Shown: positions 1 to 7,803, counted from the first letter of the stretch. The stretch: DNA of 64,000 bases from Marinifilum caeruleilacunae (GCF_013141825.1 NZ_RZNH01000004.1:124531-188530); one strand, 5' to 3'. The notes: generated by a model from the letters alone, not told the origin. A program made the numbers and translations.

Positions 1-140
1 TTATTCAATATTGCATCGCGATTCCGAGATGGATCTCCAACAATAGAGGTGTTATGCATTAACACATCCAGTGCAACCAACTTTTGTCTCAGATCTGTTA
101 AACTCTCTTGTAGGTAAATTCTATTATTCTTGAAATCCAT
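1..140 (-). CDS. Hypothetical protein, N-terminal 46 residues only
   Basis: The reading frame begins with ATG at 138-140 and runs off the left edge of the window, so only the N-terminus is seen. It starts MDFKNNRIYLQESLTDLRQK and looks like an amphipathic helix; no signal peptide, motif or family is recognisable. An AGGAT-like ribosome site lies just upstream. It begins 22 nt after the stop of the lutAB fusion and on the same strand, so it may be the third gene of the lactate-utilisation operon. Function unknown. Confidence 0.5.
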   Translation of the reverse strand, partial: MDFKNNRIYLQESLTDLRQKLVALDVLMHNTSIVGDPSRNRDAILN

Positions 141-162
141 ATCCTGATGATTTAAAAAATGA

Positions 163-2307
163 TTATAAAAGTTCCAGATGGTTCTCGATAAATTCAGTCA
201 GGTGAAGTACTTTCACCGGAACTTCCTGTTTCATTAAACCACCATTAATTTGCATCACACAACCAGGGCAATCGGTTACCAATATCTCGGCTTCGCTGGC
301 CTCGATATTTTCAATTTTCTTGTTTAAAATCCCATTGGAAATGCTTGCAAAATCCAGAGAATAAGTACCACCAAATCCGCAACACACATTGCTATCGGTA
401 AGTGGAACAAATTGTTTTCCTATTAGATTTGAAAGGAATGATTCTGCCGAATAATCTAATGATCGAGAATCGTGACAAGGCGTATGATAAGTTACCTTCT
501 TGTTTCCTTTCACTTTAAATTTGATATTGTTTTCTTCTAAGAACTTACCAATTGGGGTTACCATATCGCCCAACATGGAAGCTTTCTTATATCGGTTTGG
601 ATCTTCCTTCGAGAAATCGAGGAATTCGTGCTTGATGGCTCCACCACAAGTAGGACACAATACCAGTAGTGCTTCGTAATCTTTTGGTCCTTGCAGGTTG
701 TCAAGCGTATTAAAAATCATGCTTTTAGCATTATCCGGATCGCCCGAAGCAATGGCAGGAATACCACAACATGCTGCCTTTTTAGGAATATCTACCTGTA
801 TGCCACTTTTTTGCAATAGTTTTACCATGGCCAATCCCATTTCCGGATAGAAATACTCTACCGCACATCCAGGGTAAAAGAATACTTTACGTTCCGATGT
901 AAACTGGTCGTAACCATCCTTGTAAAATCTTTTGCTAAAAGTTTTAGAAGCCAAAGCCGGGAATTTTCTGAAATCCATTTCTTTCGGCAACATTGGAACC
1001 GTACCAATAATCTTTTCGTTATTGGTTTTGCATGTTTTTGTTAATGGAAATTGGAAATTTGCCCCCATCGAAAGTACAGACTTCATTCTATCCGGCTTAG
1101 CTACCAAACTTTTAAATACTTTCTTCTTAACAGGATTAATTCCATACTTCTTCCCTACTACCAATTTCAGATCAGAAATCAGGCTTTGCAAATCGATACC
1201 CGACGGACAGTTGAATGAACAAGCTCTACAGCCAATACACATTTTTAGAATGTCTTTAGCAGCCTGGTCGCCCTGGTAAAGTGCTGTTAGTATCAATCCG
1301 ATTGAACCAATGTAACGGTCGCCATATACATGCCCACCTACCATTTCGTAAGCCGGACAAATGTTGGCACAACTACCACAACGAACACATTTTAGTGCTT
1401 CCTTAAATTTTGGATGCTCGAAAAATGCCAAACGTCCGTTATCCAGGAATACGTAATGTGTTTCCTTAATTCCTTCTTCGTTTTTATATGATGGAGTTCT
1501 TCCTTTAATCCATGTTGTATACGAGGTAATGGTTTGTCCGGTAGCACTTTTTGGCAGTACACGAACAATATCCAATGCCTGGTTAAAATCGTCGCACAAT
1601 TTTTCATATCCAACCAAAACAATATGAACCGGTGGTACGGTCGACGATAAGCGTGCATTTCCTTCGTTGGTAACCAAACCAATGGTACCTGTACTGGCAA
1701 CTGCAACATTAGCCCCAGTCATTCCTACGCCCGATTTAAAATACGATTCGCGCAAGAAACGGCGAGCAATCTCAACCATTGCCTTGATATCATCCGGATC
1801 GACATCTTCCCCAGTATAATCGGCAAAGATCTTCGCCACCTGCTGACGGGTTTTATGAATGGCTGGCATTACCATATGCGATGGATGCTCGTTGGCCAAC
1901 TGTAGGATCCATTCTCCCAAATCGGTCTCGATGGGTTGTAATCCTTCCTTTTCCAGATAATGGTTCAATTGAATTTCTTCTGAAGTCATCGATTTTGACT
2001 TCACCATATATTTGGCATTGTGCTTTTTCATTACATCAGCAATGTATTTACAAGCATCTTCGCCAGTCTTGGCCTGGAATACTTTACAACCATGCTTCTC
2101 TACATTATCGCGAAACTGGTTGAATTGCTGCATTACTTTATTTAAATCGCGATCTTTTAAATCGTGAACACGAGTTCTTAAGGATTCGAAGTCGAGGCCT
2201 TTGTATGCATTTTCTTTTGATGCTTTATAAGCAGTAGCAAAGTTCTTAAGGTTATGATATAAAACCTCGTCTTTTAATTTTTCTTCTATTTGGTCGTGTA
2301 TTTTCAT
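163..2307 (-). CDS. LutA-LutB fusion, lactate-utilisation iron-sulfur protein
   Basis: A 714-residue protein with the LutB layout followed by the LutA layout. Residues ~80-300 form the LUD domain (glycine-rich GMTGANVAVASTGTIG near 194-210). Two 4Fe-4S cysteine clusters follow (C307/310/313/317 and C357/360/363/367, the second ending in NCP). The C-terminal half holds two CCG domains: PGC at 479-481, CC at 513-514, CPTC at 551-554, then H608/C611, CC at 642-643 and CPGC at 680-683. In Bacillus, LutA (~240 aa) and LutB (~475 aa) are separate subunits of the LutABC lactate dehydrogenase complex; the summed length fits a fusion. It lies 9 nt downstream of a LutC-like gene. Role in L-lactate oxidation is inferred from family; the physiological electron acceptor is unknown. 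Confidence 0.88.
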   Translation of the reverse strand: MKIHDQIEEKLKDEVLYHNLKNFATAYKASKENAYKGLDFESLRTRVHDLKDRDLNKVMQQFNQFRDNVEKHGCKVFQAKTGEDACKYIADVMKKHNAKYMVKSKSMTSEEIQLNHYLEKEGLQPIETDLGEWILQLANEHPSHMVMPAIHKTRQQVAKIFADYTGEDVDPDDIKAMVEIARRFLRESYFKSGVGMTGANVAVASTGTIGLVTNEGNARLSSTVPPVHIVLVGYEKLCDDFNQALDIVRVLPKSATGQTITSYTTWIKGRTPSYKNEEGIKETHYVFLDNGRLAFFEHPKFKEALKCVRCGSCANICPAYEMVGGHVYGDRYIGSIGLILTALYQGDQAAKDILKMCIGCRACSFNCPSGIDLQSLISDLKLVVGKKYGINPVKKKVFKSLVAKPDRMKSVLSMGANFQFPLTKTCKTNNEKIIGTVPMLPKEMDFRKFPALASKTFSKRFYKDGYDQFTSERKVFFYPGCAVEYFYPEMGLAMVKLLQKSGIQVDIPKKAACCGIPAIASGDPDNAKSMIFNTLDNLQGPKDYEALLVLCPTCGGAIKHEFLDFSKEDPNRYKKASMLGDMVTPIGKFLEENNIKFKVKGNKKVTYHTPCHDSRSLDYSAESFLSNLIGKQFVPLTDSNVCCGFGGTYSLDFASISNGILNKKIENIEASEAEILVTDCPGCVMQINGGLMKQEVPVKVLHLTEFIENHLELL

Positions 2308-2316
2308 AGCTGCTTC

Positions 2317-2790
2317 TTATAAATCGTTCAAAATGTAAACTGTCATCTCCTTTGGTCCGTGTACTCCCACAGTTAGTACACGCTCGATATCGGCTGTTCT
2401 GCTTGCACCTGTTATAAATGCAACATATCCGCCCATATCAGAAGTTCTCTCTTCAATAAAATCGGCCACATGGTTTAATGTGCTTACCAACTTGCTTAGC
2501 GGCAGAACCACCAATAATTTTTCTGCCAGGCAGGTTGCCAATCTTTTATTTTCTTCGCAGCTATCCACTACAACAGTTCCTGTTTCTGCTATACCATAAT
2601 CAACTTCGATTAGTGCAGTACCTATTCCCTCTTCACCAGCTCTAATGTCTTTCTTCAATTCGAAACTCGGCACATCTACAAAATCAAATCTTTCCTTCTT
2701 TAATAGCATCGAAAACTCTTCGTTCGAAAGAATTAAATTCTCACTTCCTACTAATTCCGATTTTTCGATAAATCTTTCTAAATCATTCAT
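2317..2790 (-). CDS. LutC-like LUD domain protein
   Basis: A 157-residue protein with the LUD (DUF162) fold signature: a central IEVDYGIAETGTVVVDS segment (about residues 92-108) and a C-terminal GASRTADIERVLTVGVHGPK segment typical of LutC/YkgG proteins. It is shorter than Bacillus LutC (~240 aa). It is the first gene of the operon with the lutA-lutB fusion. Its upstream region carries a weak sigma-54-like -24/-12 pair and two elements shared with the second LUD gene at 9218-9733. Third component of the lactate-utilisation complex by family and context. Confidence 0.85.
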   Translation of the reverse strand: MNDLERFIEKSELVGSENLILSNEEFSMLLKKERFDFVDVPSFELKKDIRAGEEGIGTALIEVDYGIAETGTVVVDSCEENKRLATCLAEKLLVVLPLSKLVSTLNHVADFIEERTSDMGGYVAFITGASRTADIERVLTVGVHGPKEMTVYILNDL

Positions 2791-2838
2791 TGGGTTAAGT
2801 TATTGTTAGAATACTTAGGCAACACCTAAAATTTGCTC

Positions 2839-2852
2839 GCAAGTCCTTAACC
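2839..2852 (-). promoter_or_regulatory. Weak sigma-54-like -24/-12 pair for lutC
   Basis: On the minus strand the sequence reads TTGG-TTAAGGAC-TTGC, with exactly 10 nt between the GG and GC dinucleotides. The -12 TTGC is perfect but the -24 box lacks the usual CAC after GG. Transcription would start ~37 nt before the lutC ATG. An overlapping alternative, TGGCAT-TAGGC-TTGG, has a better -24 box but no GC. The shared upstream elements make the site more credible than its sequence alone. Confidence 0.4.
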
Positions 2853-2977
2853 AAGCCTAATGCCAAAAATTTCGCCCAACTGCTATCTAGAACCATTCAA
2901 AATATTTATTCCTGATCTCCTGCACTTTAGCTGATCGAAAAGGTTTTCAGAGCTACCATTTCAAACGATTTCGATTC

Positions 2978-2993
2978 TGTTCAATTCTGAACA
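2978..2993. promoter_or_regulatory. Shared palindrome upstream of lutC (putative activator site)
   Basis: TGTTCA-ATTC-TGAACA is an inverted repeat identical over 16 bp to the one at 9884-9899 upstream of the second LUD gene. It lies ~140 bp upstream of the sigma-54-like pair, a usual distance for an enhancer-binding-protein site. Confidence 0.65.
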
Positions 2994-3016
2994 TCAGTCT
3001 CCTATAAGCTGTGCCG

Positions 3017-3032
3017 TTTTGAACAATTGTGC
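3017..3032. promoter_or_regulatory. Second shared upstream element (lutC side)
   Basis: TTTTGAACAATTGTGC matches 15 of 16 bases of 9922-9937. It starts 39 bp from the start of the neighbouring palindrome; the corresponding offset at the other locus is 38 bp. Confidence 0.5.
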
Positions 3033-3396
3033 AATTTGGAACGCTATTTTCTGTACCATTTGGTATGATGTGCCAAATAGAATAGTGGAGCGTAATTTTG
3101 GATTTTTATAGTGGTCTACTGCCAAAAATGGCAGGGAACTATATTTATCTATAATTTTTTATCTCCGGTTAAGTAGCGAAAATACTGGGCCTTTAAGATT
3201 TTTTATATTATGTTTTTATCAATTCATTTTTATTATTAACATATTGTTTGTAAATTCATGAGCAGAGATAAGGCAACTGTCGAAAAAGAAATAAGTGAAT
3301 AAATTGAATATGTAGAAATCTTTTCCATCAGGAGTAGCAATTTACCCTATGAGAAGCATGCCTTCTTATTAATTACATACAACTGGATAAAGTGTG

Positions 3397-3425
3397 AACA
3401 CCCCGCGGCTATGCTACGGGGTGTT
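3397..3425 (+). terminator. Strong rho-independent-type hairpin
   Basis: AACACCCCG / CGGGGTGTT, a 9-bp stem with an 11-nt loop, followed by T's on the plus strand. No annotated gene precedes it on that strand, so it may end a small RNA or an upstream untranslated transcript. Confidence 0.65.
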
Positions 3426-3574
3426 TTTCTATACCAGAATTGACTATAAATACAGAATATCATACTACTTCTATAAGGGCACTATTTGGATAAATTATAT
3501 TTTACTAAAACCATATTAATGTTTAGTTGAGTTTTTCTATTTTTAGTATCGCATTTATTAAAATTCAATCCTTA

Positions 3575-4141
3575 ATGAAAAACTACCTTCTTGTATTTCT
3601 TTTTGCACTATGTGTGAACCAATTACACGCACAACATTTCCTCGATTACTTTGACAAAGCACATATAATAACAGATCATGATACCATTGCATGCTATGTA
3701 AAGGTACAGGGAACTTACCATGCTAAATTTGAATACAAATTGCATCGCGATGCCGATACACTGGTTGCGAATATTGATACTGTGAATTATCTGATTACCG
3801 ATTTCAATAGCTATGGGAAAATCAGGCCAAATAACAAGAGTATACTGTCCAGAATAATTTGTTGGGGTAAAATAAACTACTACGCCAGAATACAGTTTGC
3901 ATCGCCTAAATTAATTCGTGGCGATCATCAGAATGGAGTAAGCAAAACCGATGATTGGACCACCTACTATATTGAAAAGCAGGATACCTTGATTGCCGTT
4001 CCGAAAAGAAAGGTAGCCCAAAAGATTGCTTTCTTATTCGATGATGATTTAAAATCTCTCACCAAAGTAATGAAGATGAATAAGCTTAATAATGAAAAAT
4101 TGATAACGATTATAGAGAATTACAATCAAGGCAAACAATAA
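3575..4141 (+). CDS. Hypothetical secreted protein
   Basis: 188 residues from the ATG at 3575, which gives a clean signal peptide (MKNYLLVFLFALCVNQLHAQ). The frame could begin at an in-frame TTG at 3527, but that would put 16 residues before the signal sequence, so the ATG is preferred. The mature part is rich in beta-like strands, with repeated DTI/DTL motifs (HDTIACYVKVQG, ADTLVANIDTVNY), a pattern common in uncharacterised Bacteroidota periplasmic proteins. No catalytic motif seen. First of five close plus-strand small genes; function unknown. Confidence 0.7.
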   Translation: MKNYLLVFLFALCVNQLHAQHFLDYFDKAHIITDHDTIACYVKVQGTYHAKFEYKLHRDADTLVANIDTVNYLITDFNSYGKIRPNNKSILSRIICWGKINYYARIQFASPKLIRGDHQNGVSKTDDWTTYYIEKQDTLIAVPKRKVAQKIAFLFDDDLKSLTKVMKMNKLNNEKLITIIENYNQGKQ

Positions 4142-4162
4142 GGATTTTTTAGACTTAAAAAC

Positions 4163-4609
4163 ATGGCGTACAACTCCTGGGAAGACATTTACCGATCGAA
4201 GAAAACAGAGGAACTTTATAGAATATATAAAGGCGTTGATTATTCTACCTATGATCAGAAAAAACTTGCACTTAAAGTATTGCAAGAGAGAAAGTTTGAT
4301 TTTGAGAATGTAGAACCTCAGGTTCGGAAATGGAAGAAAGAAAAAATTAAAAAGGAGGAAGAGTTCAAAGCCAATAAACCCATTCTATCCTTTATTGATA
4401 GGAACTTTGGCTATATTCTGGCTTGTATATTTGGAATGTTTTTTCTTTCGGCTTATTCGGAGTATGTAAAATTTGACCAGGATGAACTGCATGGGACAGA
4501 TCAATTTGTACTCTCGCTTATTACCTTTGGCCCATTGGTAAGCGTTGCAGTGGCACTCCTTATTCAGCACTTGCGTAGCAAAAAAAGAAAATCGAAATTA
4601 TCAAAATAG
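4163..4609 (+). CDS. Hypothetical membrane protein with charged N-terminus
   Basis: 148 residues. The first ~75 are highly charged and probably helical (YRSKKTEELYRIYKGVDYST; WKKEKIKKEEEFKANK). Two membrane segments follow, around residues 82-100 (FGYILACIFGMFFLSAY) and 115-137 (FVLSLITFGPLVSVAVALLI), then a short basic tail. It begins 21 nt after the previous gene. The N-terminal charged helix plus two-TM plan suggests a small inner-membrane protein; no family recognised. Confidence 0.65.
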   Translation: MAYNSWEDIYRSKKTEELYRIYKGVDYSTYDQKKLALKVLQERKFDFENVEPQVRKWKKEKIKKEEEFKANKPILSFIDRNFGYILACIFGMFFLSAYSEYVKFDQDELHGTDQFVLSLITFGPLVSVAVALLIQHLRSKKRKSKLSK

Positions 4610-4657
4610 AACTACATAACAATTAAGCATTTTACAAACCATAAAAACCCAATTAAA

Positions 4658-4912
4658 ATGAATCAATCGCTTATGCAACCTAACCCATCATTGTCTTTTT
4701 TGCCTCTGATTATTATCATGATACCCATGATATTTATCGTAAACCGATTGGCAAAAGAGAAAGGAAAGAATGTAGTTTTATGGACCATTTTGGCATGTAT
4801 CCCAATTGTAAACATGATTATTTTACCCTATATGGTAGGTACGCCAAGTAAAATTCAGGAAGAAAAATTAGATCGGATTCTTGAACTATTAAGCAAGCAG
4901 GAAAAAGAGTAA
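4658..4912 (+). CDS. Small two-TM membrane protein
   Basis: 84 residues: a short N-terminus, two hydrophobic segments (about 12-30 and 40-58), and a charged C-terminal helix (EEKLDRILELLSKQEKE) likely to be a coiled coil in the cytoplasm. It resembles short phospholipase_D-nuclease N-terminal-like or PLD-N-type membrane anchors in overall plan only. No motif allows a functional call. Confidence 0.6.
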   Translation: MNQSLMQPNPSLSFLPLIIIMIPMIFIVNRLAKEKGKNVVLWTILACIPIVNMIILPYMVGTPSKIQEEKLDRILELLSKQEKE

Positions 4913-4931
4913 ACTAAAGCTTTTGATAATC

Positions 4932-5399
4932 ATGAATAACGAAAGCATATTCCTTATTGTTTGGGCAATAGTTATTGTGCTTATCCTGGGTCTTATGTAT
5001 AGACGGGGCAAAAGAGCTTTGTCTGTATTTCCTGATATGGGAAGCGTAAGAATACTTTACAGGGATCAGTCAGCATCGGGCTACTCTACCTCATCGCTTC
5101 AAAATAAACTGGGTGGAGCAAATCGCACTTTAGATTTGCTGCTAATAGAAGACGAACTGTGGCTAACATCAAAACTACTATTGGCAAGCATTGCAGAAAA
5201 ATACGATATGCTACATCGAATTGCCCTGGAAAATATTACGCAGGTACAACTTGATGGTAAAAAGCTAATTGTAGATTTTAAAACTGAAAACGACAGTAAG
5301 AAGCAAGTGGTGGTAATTACCAAAGATGTTGATCGATTTATTACAGCATTAAAAAATCGACACAATTGTATTGTGTTACATAAGAACTACAACAAATAG
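4932..5399 (+). CDS. Hypothetical membrane-anchored protein
   Basis: 155 residues from the ATG at 4932 (an in-frame TTG lies 9 nt upstream). One N-terminal membrane segment (about residues 6-23) is followed by a basic linker and a soluble domain of alternating strands and helices (VRILYRDQ, LLLIEDELWLTS, ITQVQLDGKKLIVDF). The C-terminal part has a pleckstrin-homology-like strand pattern, often seen in bacterial PH-like membrane proteins; this is only a guess from the pattern. Starts 20 nt after the preceding gene. Confidence 0.6.
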   Translation: MNNESIFLIVWAIVIVLILGLMYRRGKRALSVFPDMGSVRILYRDQSASGYSTSSLQNKLGGANRTLDLLLIEDELWLTSKLLLASIAEKYDMLHRIALENITQVQLDGKKLIVDFKTENDSKKQVVVITKDVDRFITALKNRHNCIVLHKNYNK

Positions 5400-5405
5400 A
5401 AACCA

Positions 5406-5822
5406 ATGAAACTCATAAAAAAAGTATATATCTATTGGTTTTGTGCAGTAAATAAAACTGTTTCAACAACTGCCTATTGGGGAATGATAGTAATCAGAAC
5501 AATTGCTATAATGATGCTGTTTGAGACACTCATATTAGCTACTATAGGCTCTACTTTTTCATATTTATCTAAGGAGATTATTGTTCCTAAATATCCAGGC
5601 CTGACAGTTCTTTTATTATGCGGAGGATTATTGGGTATTAAATATTTAATTTTTCTAAAGAATGATCAATGGAAAACTTACATCGAAGAATTTGATTTAT
5701 TATCAAAACAAAAAAAGAAATTGATTTATGTCTTTACAGCACTTTATAGTGCACTAATTATTCTTGCTTTTTTTTATTTAATTAGCTTACTATCCAAAGC
5801 TGATTGGGTTCCTTATTCATAA
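5406..5822 (+). CDS. Hypothetical multi-pass membrane protein
   Basis: 138 residues with about three membrane segments (roughly 25-50, 62-80 and 106-128) and a cytoplasmic stretch rich in lysine (SKQKKKLIYVF) before the last one. It starts 6 nt after the preceding stop, so the two are almost certainly cotranscribed. No family recognised. Last of the five-gene group. Confidence 0.6.
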   Translation: MKLIKKVYIYWFCAVNKTVSTTAYWGMIVIRTIAIMMLFETLILATIGSTFSYLSKEIIVPKYPGLTVLLLCGGLLGIKYLIFLKNDQWKTYIEEFDLLSKQKKKLIYVFTALYSALIILAFFYLISLLSKADWVPYS

Positions 5823-5969
5823 GGATGAAAATCCTGATTATATGGATAAAAAAATAAAATTGCGACTTATGAGTCAAATCATCTGAGATGAGAATTCGAA
5901 TCCATAATTCTTATTTTTATAGTATCTTGTAGTATACACAAAGCATTTCACTCATAAAAAAAAGCAAGC

Positions 5970-6245
5970 ATGACCTTAAAAGAACTATTCGATATCGCGA
6001 AAACGCAATTGGAGGAATTAACCGATTTGCAAACCCCCGATTTTAGACTGGAACAAGCCGAATTACTAAAAGAAGAAGAGCTTTGGGAAATTGTGGTTTC
6101 CTATTTGGTTGAGGATACCAATAAGAACACCATTCCGTCGGCAGCCTTAACTTCCGAGCATCATTTTCACCGAATCTTTAAGAAAATAAGAATAGATAAA
6201 GACAAAAATGTAGTAGGCTTTTATATGTATGATAGCCGGAAGTAA
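5970..6245 (+). CDS. Small conserved-looking cytosolic protein
   Basis: 91 residues, acidic, with no signal or membrane segment. The N-terminal helix (KELFDIAKTQLEELTDL), a central strand with tryptophan (LWEIVVSYLVED) and the C-terminal strands (IRIDKDKNVVGFYMYD) recall GvpO-like small proteins in order of elements, but the sequence match is too weak to claim it. Stands alone, ~150 bp after the membrane-protein group. Function unknown. Confidence 0.6.
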   Translation: MTLKELFDIAKTQLEELTDLQTPDFRLEQAELLKEEELWEIVVSYLVEDTNKNTIPSAALTSEHHFHRIFKKIRIDKDKNVVGFYMYDSRK

Positions 6246-6417
6246 GCTTTGATACCTCAACATTTCAACACAATGAATATCTGCAACATAAAGGCTATTT
6301 AGCACATTACAGATCGGTAAATCCTTTATTTATATTTAATCCAAGATTCTTTTTGACATATTTTTTTGTATGATTTGGTATTTTTAGGCGTTCAAAATCC
6401 TAAAAAAATTAACCATT

Positions 6418-7017
6418 ATGAAGGAAAAACAAGAAGAAAAACTCTATATCTGTAAGCCATGTGGCTATGTGATGAAGGAAAGCGAACTACAGGATGTATG
6501 CCCTGCTTGTGGTTTGCCAAAAAAGGTATTCGAACAATACAAAGAGAGAATGTCGCCAGGGCGTAGCAAAATATTGCATCTCGATTTGCACCCTATTGCT
6601 GTGCATTTTCCTCAAACCACATTGGTTTTTGCTTTACAGGCATTGTTAATCAACCTTTTCTTCCCAAATTTTTATCCTGAAATTTTATTGGGTACAGCAA
6701 AATTCTCGGCTGTAATTTTCCCTTTCACTGTTTTTGGTGCTTTCCTTAGCGGAATGATAGATGGTAAGCTGCGTTTTAAATCGGTAACTACTCCTATCCT
6801 GAAAAAGAAAATCATTTACAGTACTGTAATGCTAATTGCCTCTTTCTTTACGCCTTTCTTAGCCTGGAAGGGAATAGATGATTTGCAATCGAAAATATTA
6901 TTATTGATTTGTGGTACCATAGCGCTGATTTGTGGTATTGTACTGGGTCATGCCGGTAAACGATTGATGAACATTGGTATGGGTGGTGCTGTTAAAATTT
7001 GGGGCAGAAAGTTTTAA
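6418..7017 (+). CDS. Rubredoxin-like zinc/iron ribbon fused to DUF2231-type membrane domain
   Basis: 199 residues. The N-terminus has CxxCGY (C12, C15) and CPACG (C28, C31), the four-cysteine metal site of rubredoxin-like domains in rubrerythrins. After a linker, the sequence LHPIAVHFPQ (about 58-67) is the DUF2231 signature, followed by about four membrane segments ending near residue 180. The plan suggests a membrane electron-transfer or redox-sensing protein, but no partner oxidoreductase is adjacent. A TTTAGG/CCTAAA inverted repeat lies just before the start, and a hairpin terminator follows. Confidence 0.75.
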   Translation: MKEKQEEKLYICKPCGYVMKESELQDVCPACGLPKKVFEQYKERMSPGRSKILHLDLHPIAVHFPQTTLVFALQALLINLFFPNFYPEILLGTAKFSAVIFPFTVFGAFLSGMIDGKLRFKSVTTPILKKKIIYSTVMLIASFFTPFLAWKGIDDLQSKILLLICGTIALICGIVLGHAGKRLMNIGMGGAVKIWGRKF

Positions 7018-7080
7018 GGCTTTTTTCTCAGGCAAAATAGCAAGCTATATTCGCTAAGTATAGCTTATTAAAAATATACA

Positions 7081-7114
7081 AAGGCAATTTCCTTTACAAT
7101 TGGGAAGTTGCCTT
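7081..7114 (+). terminator. Hairpin terminator after the rubredoxin-DUF2231 gene
   Basis: AAGGCAA at 7081-7087 pairs with TTGCCTT at 7108-7114, and inner TTCC pairs with GGAA. A T-rich but not pure tail follows. Confidence 0.6.
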
Positions 7115-7142
7115 CTTGCATTATTAAAAGTCTGCGCTTATT

Positions 7143-7162
7143 TTTAGGTTTCAATACCTAAA
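7143..7162. promoter_or_regulatory. Inverted repeat just upstream of the Crp/Fnr gene
   Basis: TTTAGGT-TTCAAT-ACCTAAA, a perfect 7-bp inverted repeat ending 9 nt before the ATG at 7172. A related repeat (TTTAGG-N10-CCTAAA) stands at 6383-6404 before the previous gene. Possible operator or autoregulatory site. Confidence 0.35.
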
Positions 7163-7171
7163 CCAGTTTCG

Positions 7172-7759
7172 ATGAGCACAGCTGAAGATAGCAAACTAAT
7201 CTACTACGTAAAGAAATGGGTAAACATCACAAAAGATGATGAAGCGGCCATTTTATCTGCATTTGAACAAGCTACAATCAGGAAGAAAAAAGATCTCCTG
7301 GTGCCAGGGGAAGTATGCAAGTACAACTATTTTATTGTAAACGGATGTATGCGCACTTTTTATATCGACGAGAAGGGTGTTGAGCATATCTATCACCTTA
7401 GGTTCGATAACAATTGGATAGGTGACCTGGAAAGCTTCTTTAGCCAGAAGCCTTCGAAATATTATATCGAAGCTCTGGAAGATACCCATTACATTCGCAT
7501 TTCGAAGGAAAGGCTCGACAAACTCTACGATGAAGTACCAGCTTTTGATCGATACTTCAGAATCCTTTTTCAGAAGGCTTATGTGAATGCCTTAAAACGA
7601 TTAAACGCCAACATGTGGGAACCAGCCATAGATCGTTACAACGATATGCTTAGGGAACATCCCGATATGTTCCAGAGAGTACCACTGGCCTATATCGCTT
7701 CCTATTTGGGCATTACCCCCGAAAGTTTAAGCCGAATTCGCAAGAAAAACAACAAGTAA
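7172..7759 (+). CDS. Crp/Fnr family transcriptional regulator
   Basis: 195 residues. An N-terminal cNMP-binding-like beta roll (residues ~30-115: LLVPGEVCKYNYFIVNGCMR, then HLRFDNNWIGDLESFF) and a long dimerisation helix lead to a C-terminal winged helix-turn-helix (VPLAYIASYLGITPESLSRI). It lacks the GELAL phosphate-binding cassette of cAMP receptors and the Fnr N-terminal cysteines, so the ligand is unknown and may not be a cyclic nucleotide. It precedes yceI and the azoreductase-like gene, and TTGAC-N4-GTCAA boxes stand between it and yceI, making those genes its likely targets. Confidence 0.88.
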   Translation: MSTAEDSKLIYYVKKWVNITKDDEAAILSAFEQATIRKKKDLLVPGEVCKYNYFIVNGCMRTFYIDEKGVEHIYHLRFDNNWIGDLESFFSQKPSKYYIEALEDTHYIRISKERLDKLYDEVPAFDRYFRILFQKAYVNALKRLNANMWEPAIDRYNDMLREHPDMFQRVPLAYIASYLGITPESLSRIRKKNNK

Positions 7760-7803
7760 AATTCTTACAGATCTATCTGTTTTACTTCACAGAATAGCAT
7801 CAC

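Larger units (their letters stand above)
2791..3574. other. 784-bp intergenic region between divergent operons
   Basis: No convincing coding frame. Besides the entries listed separately (sigma-54-like pair, palindrome, second element, + strand hairpin terminator), it holds a perfect 12-bp palindrome TACCATTTGGTA at 3054-3065 and a perfect hairpin CTGCCA-AAAA-TGGCAG at 3119-3134. The stretch 3240-3425, ending in the terminator, could be a small transcript. No promoter for the plus-strand gene at 3575 could be assigned. Confidence 0.6.

Noticed and set aside
932-1279. Plus-strand open frame inside the lutA-lutB gene
   Set aside because: Antisense shadow of a clearly coding gene with no recognisable family; many other such frames opposite real genes were dropped for the same reason.
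3070-3090. TTTGGCAC on the minus strand as a sigma-54 promoter for lutC
   Set aside because: The -24 half is good, but ACCA and not TTGC stands 10 nt beyond GG, and it lies ~280 nt upstream of the gene, beyond the palindrome.
3527-3574. Extended N-terminus of the exported protein from a TTG start
   Set aside because: It would add 16 residues in front of a clean signal peptide; the ATG at 3575 is better.
5823-5845. GGAT-GAAA-ATCC hairpin after the membrane-protein group as a terminator
   Set aside because: Only a 4-5-bp stem and no T-tract.
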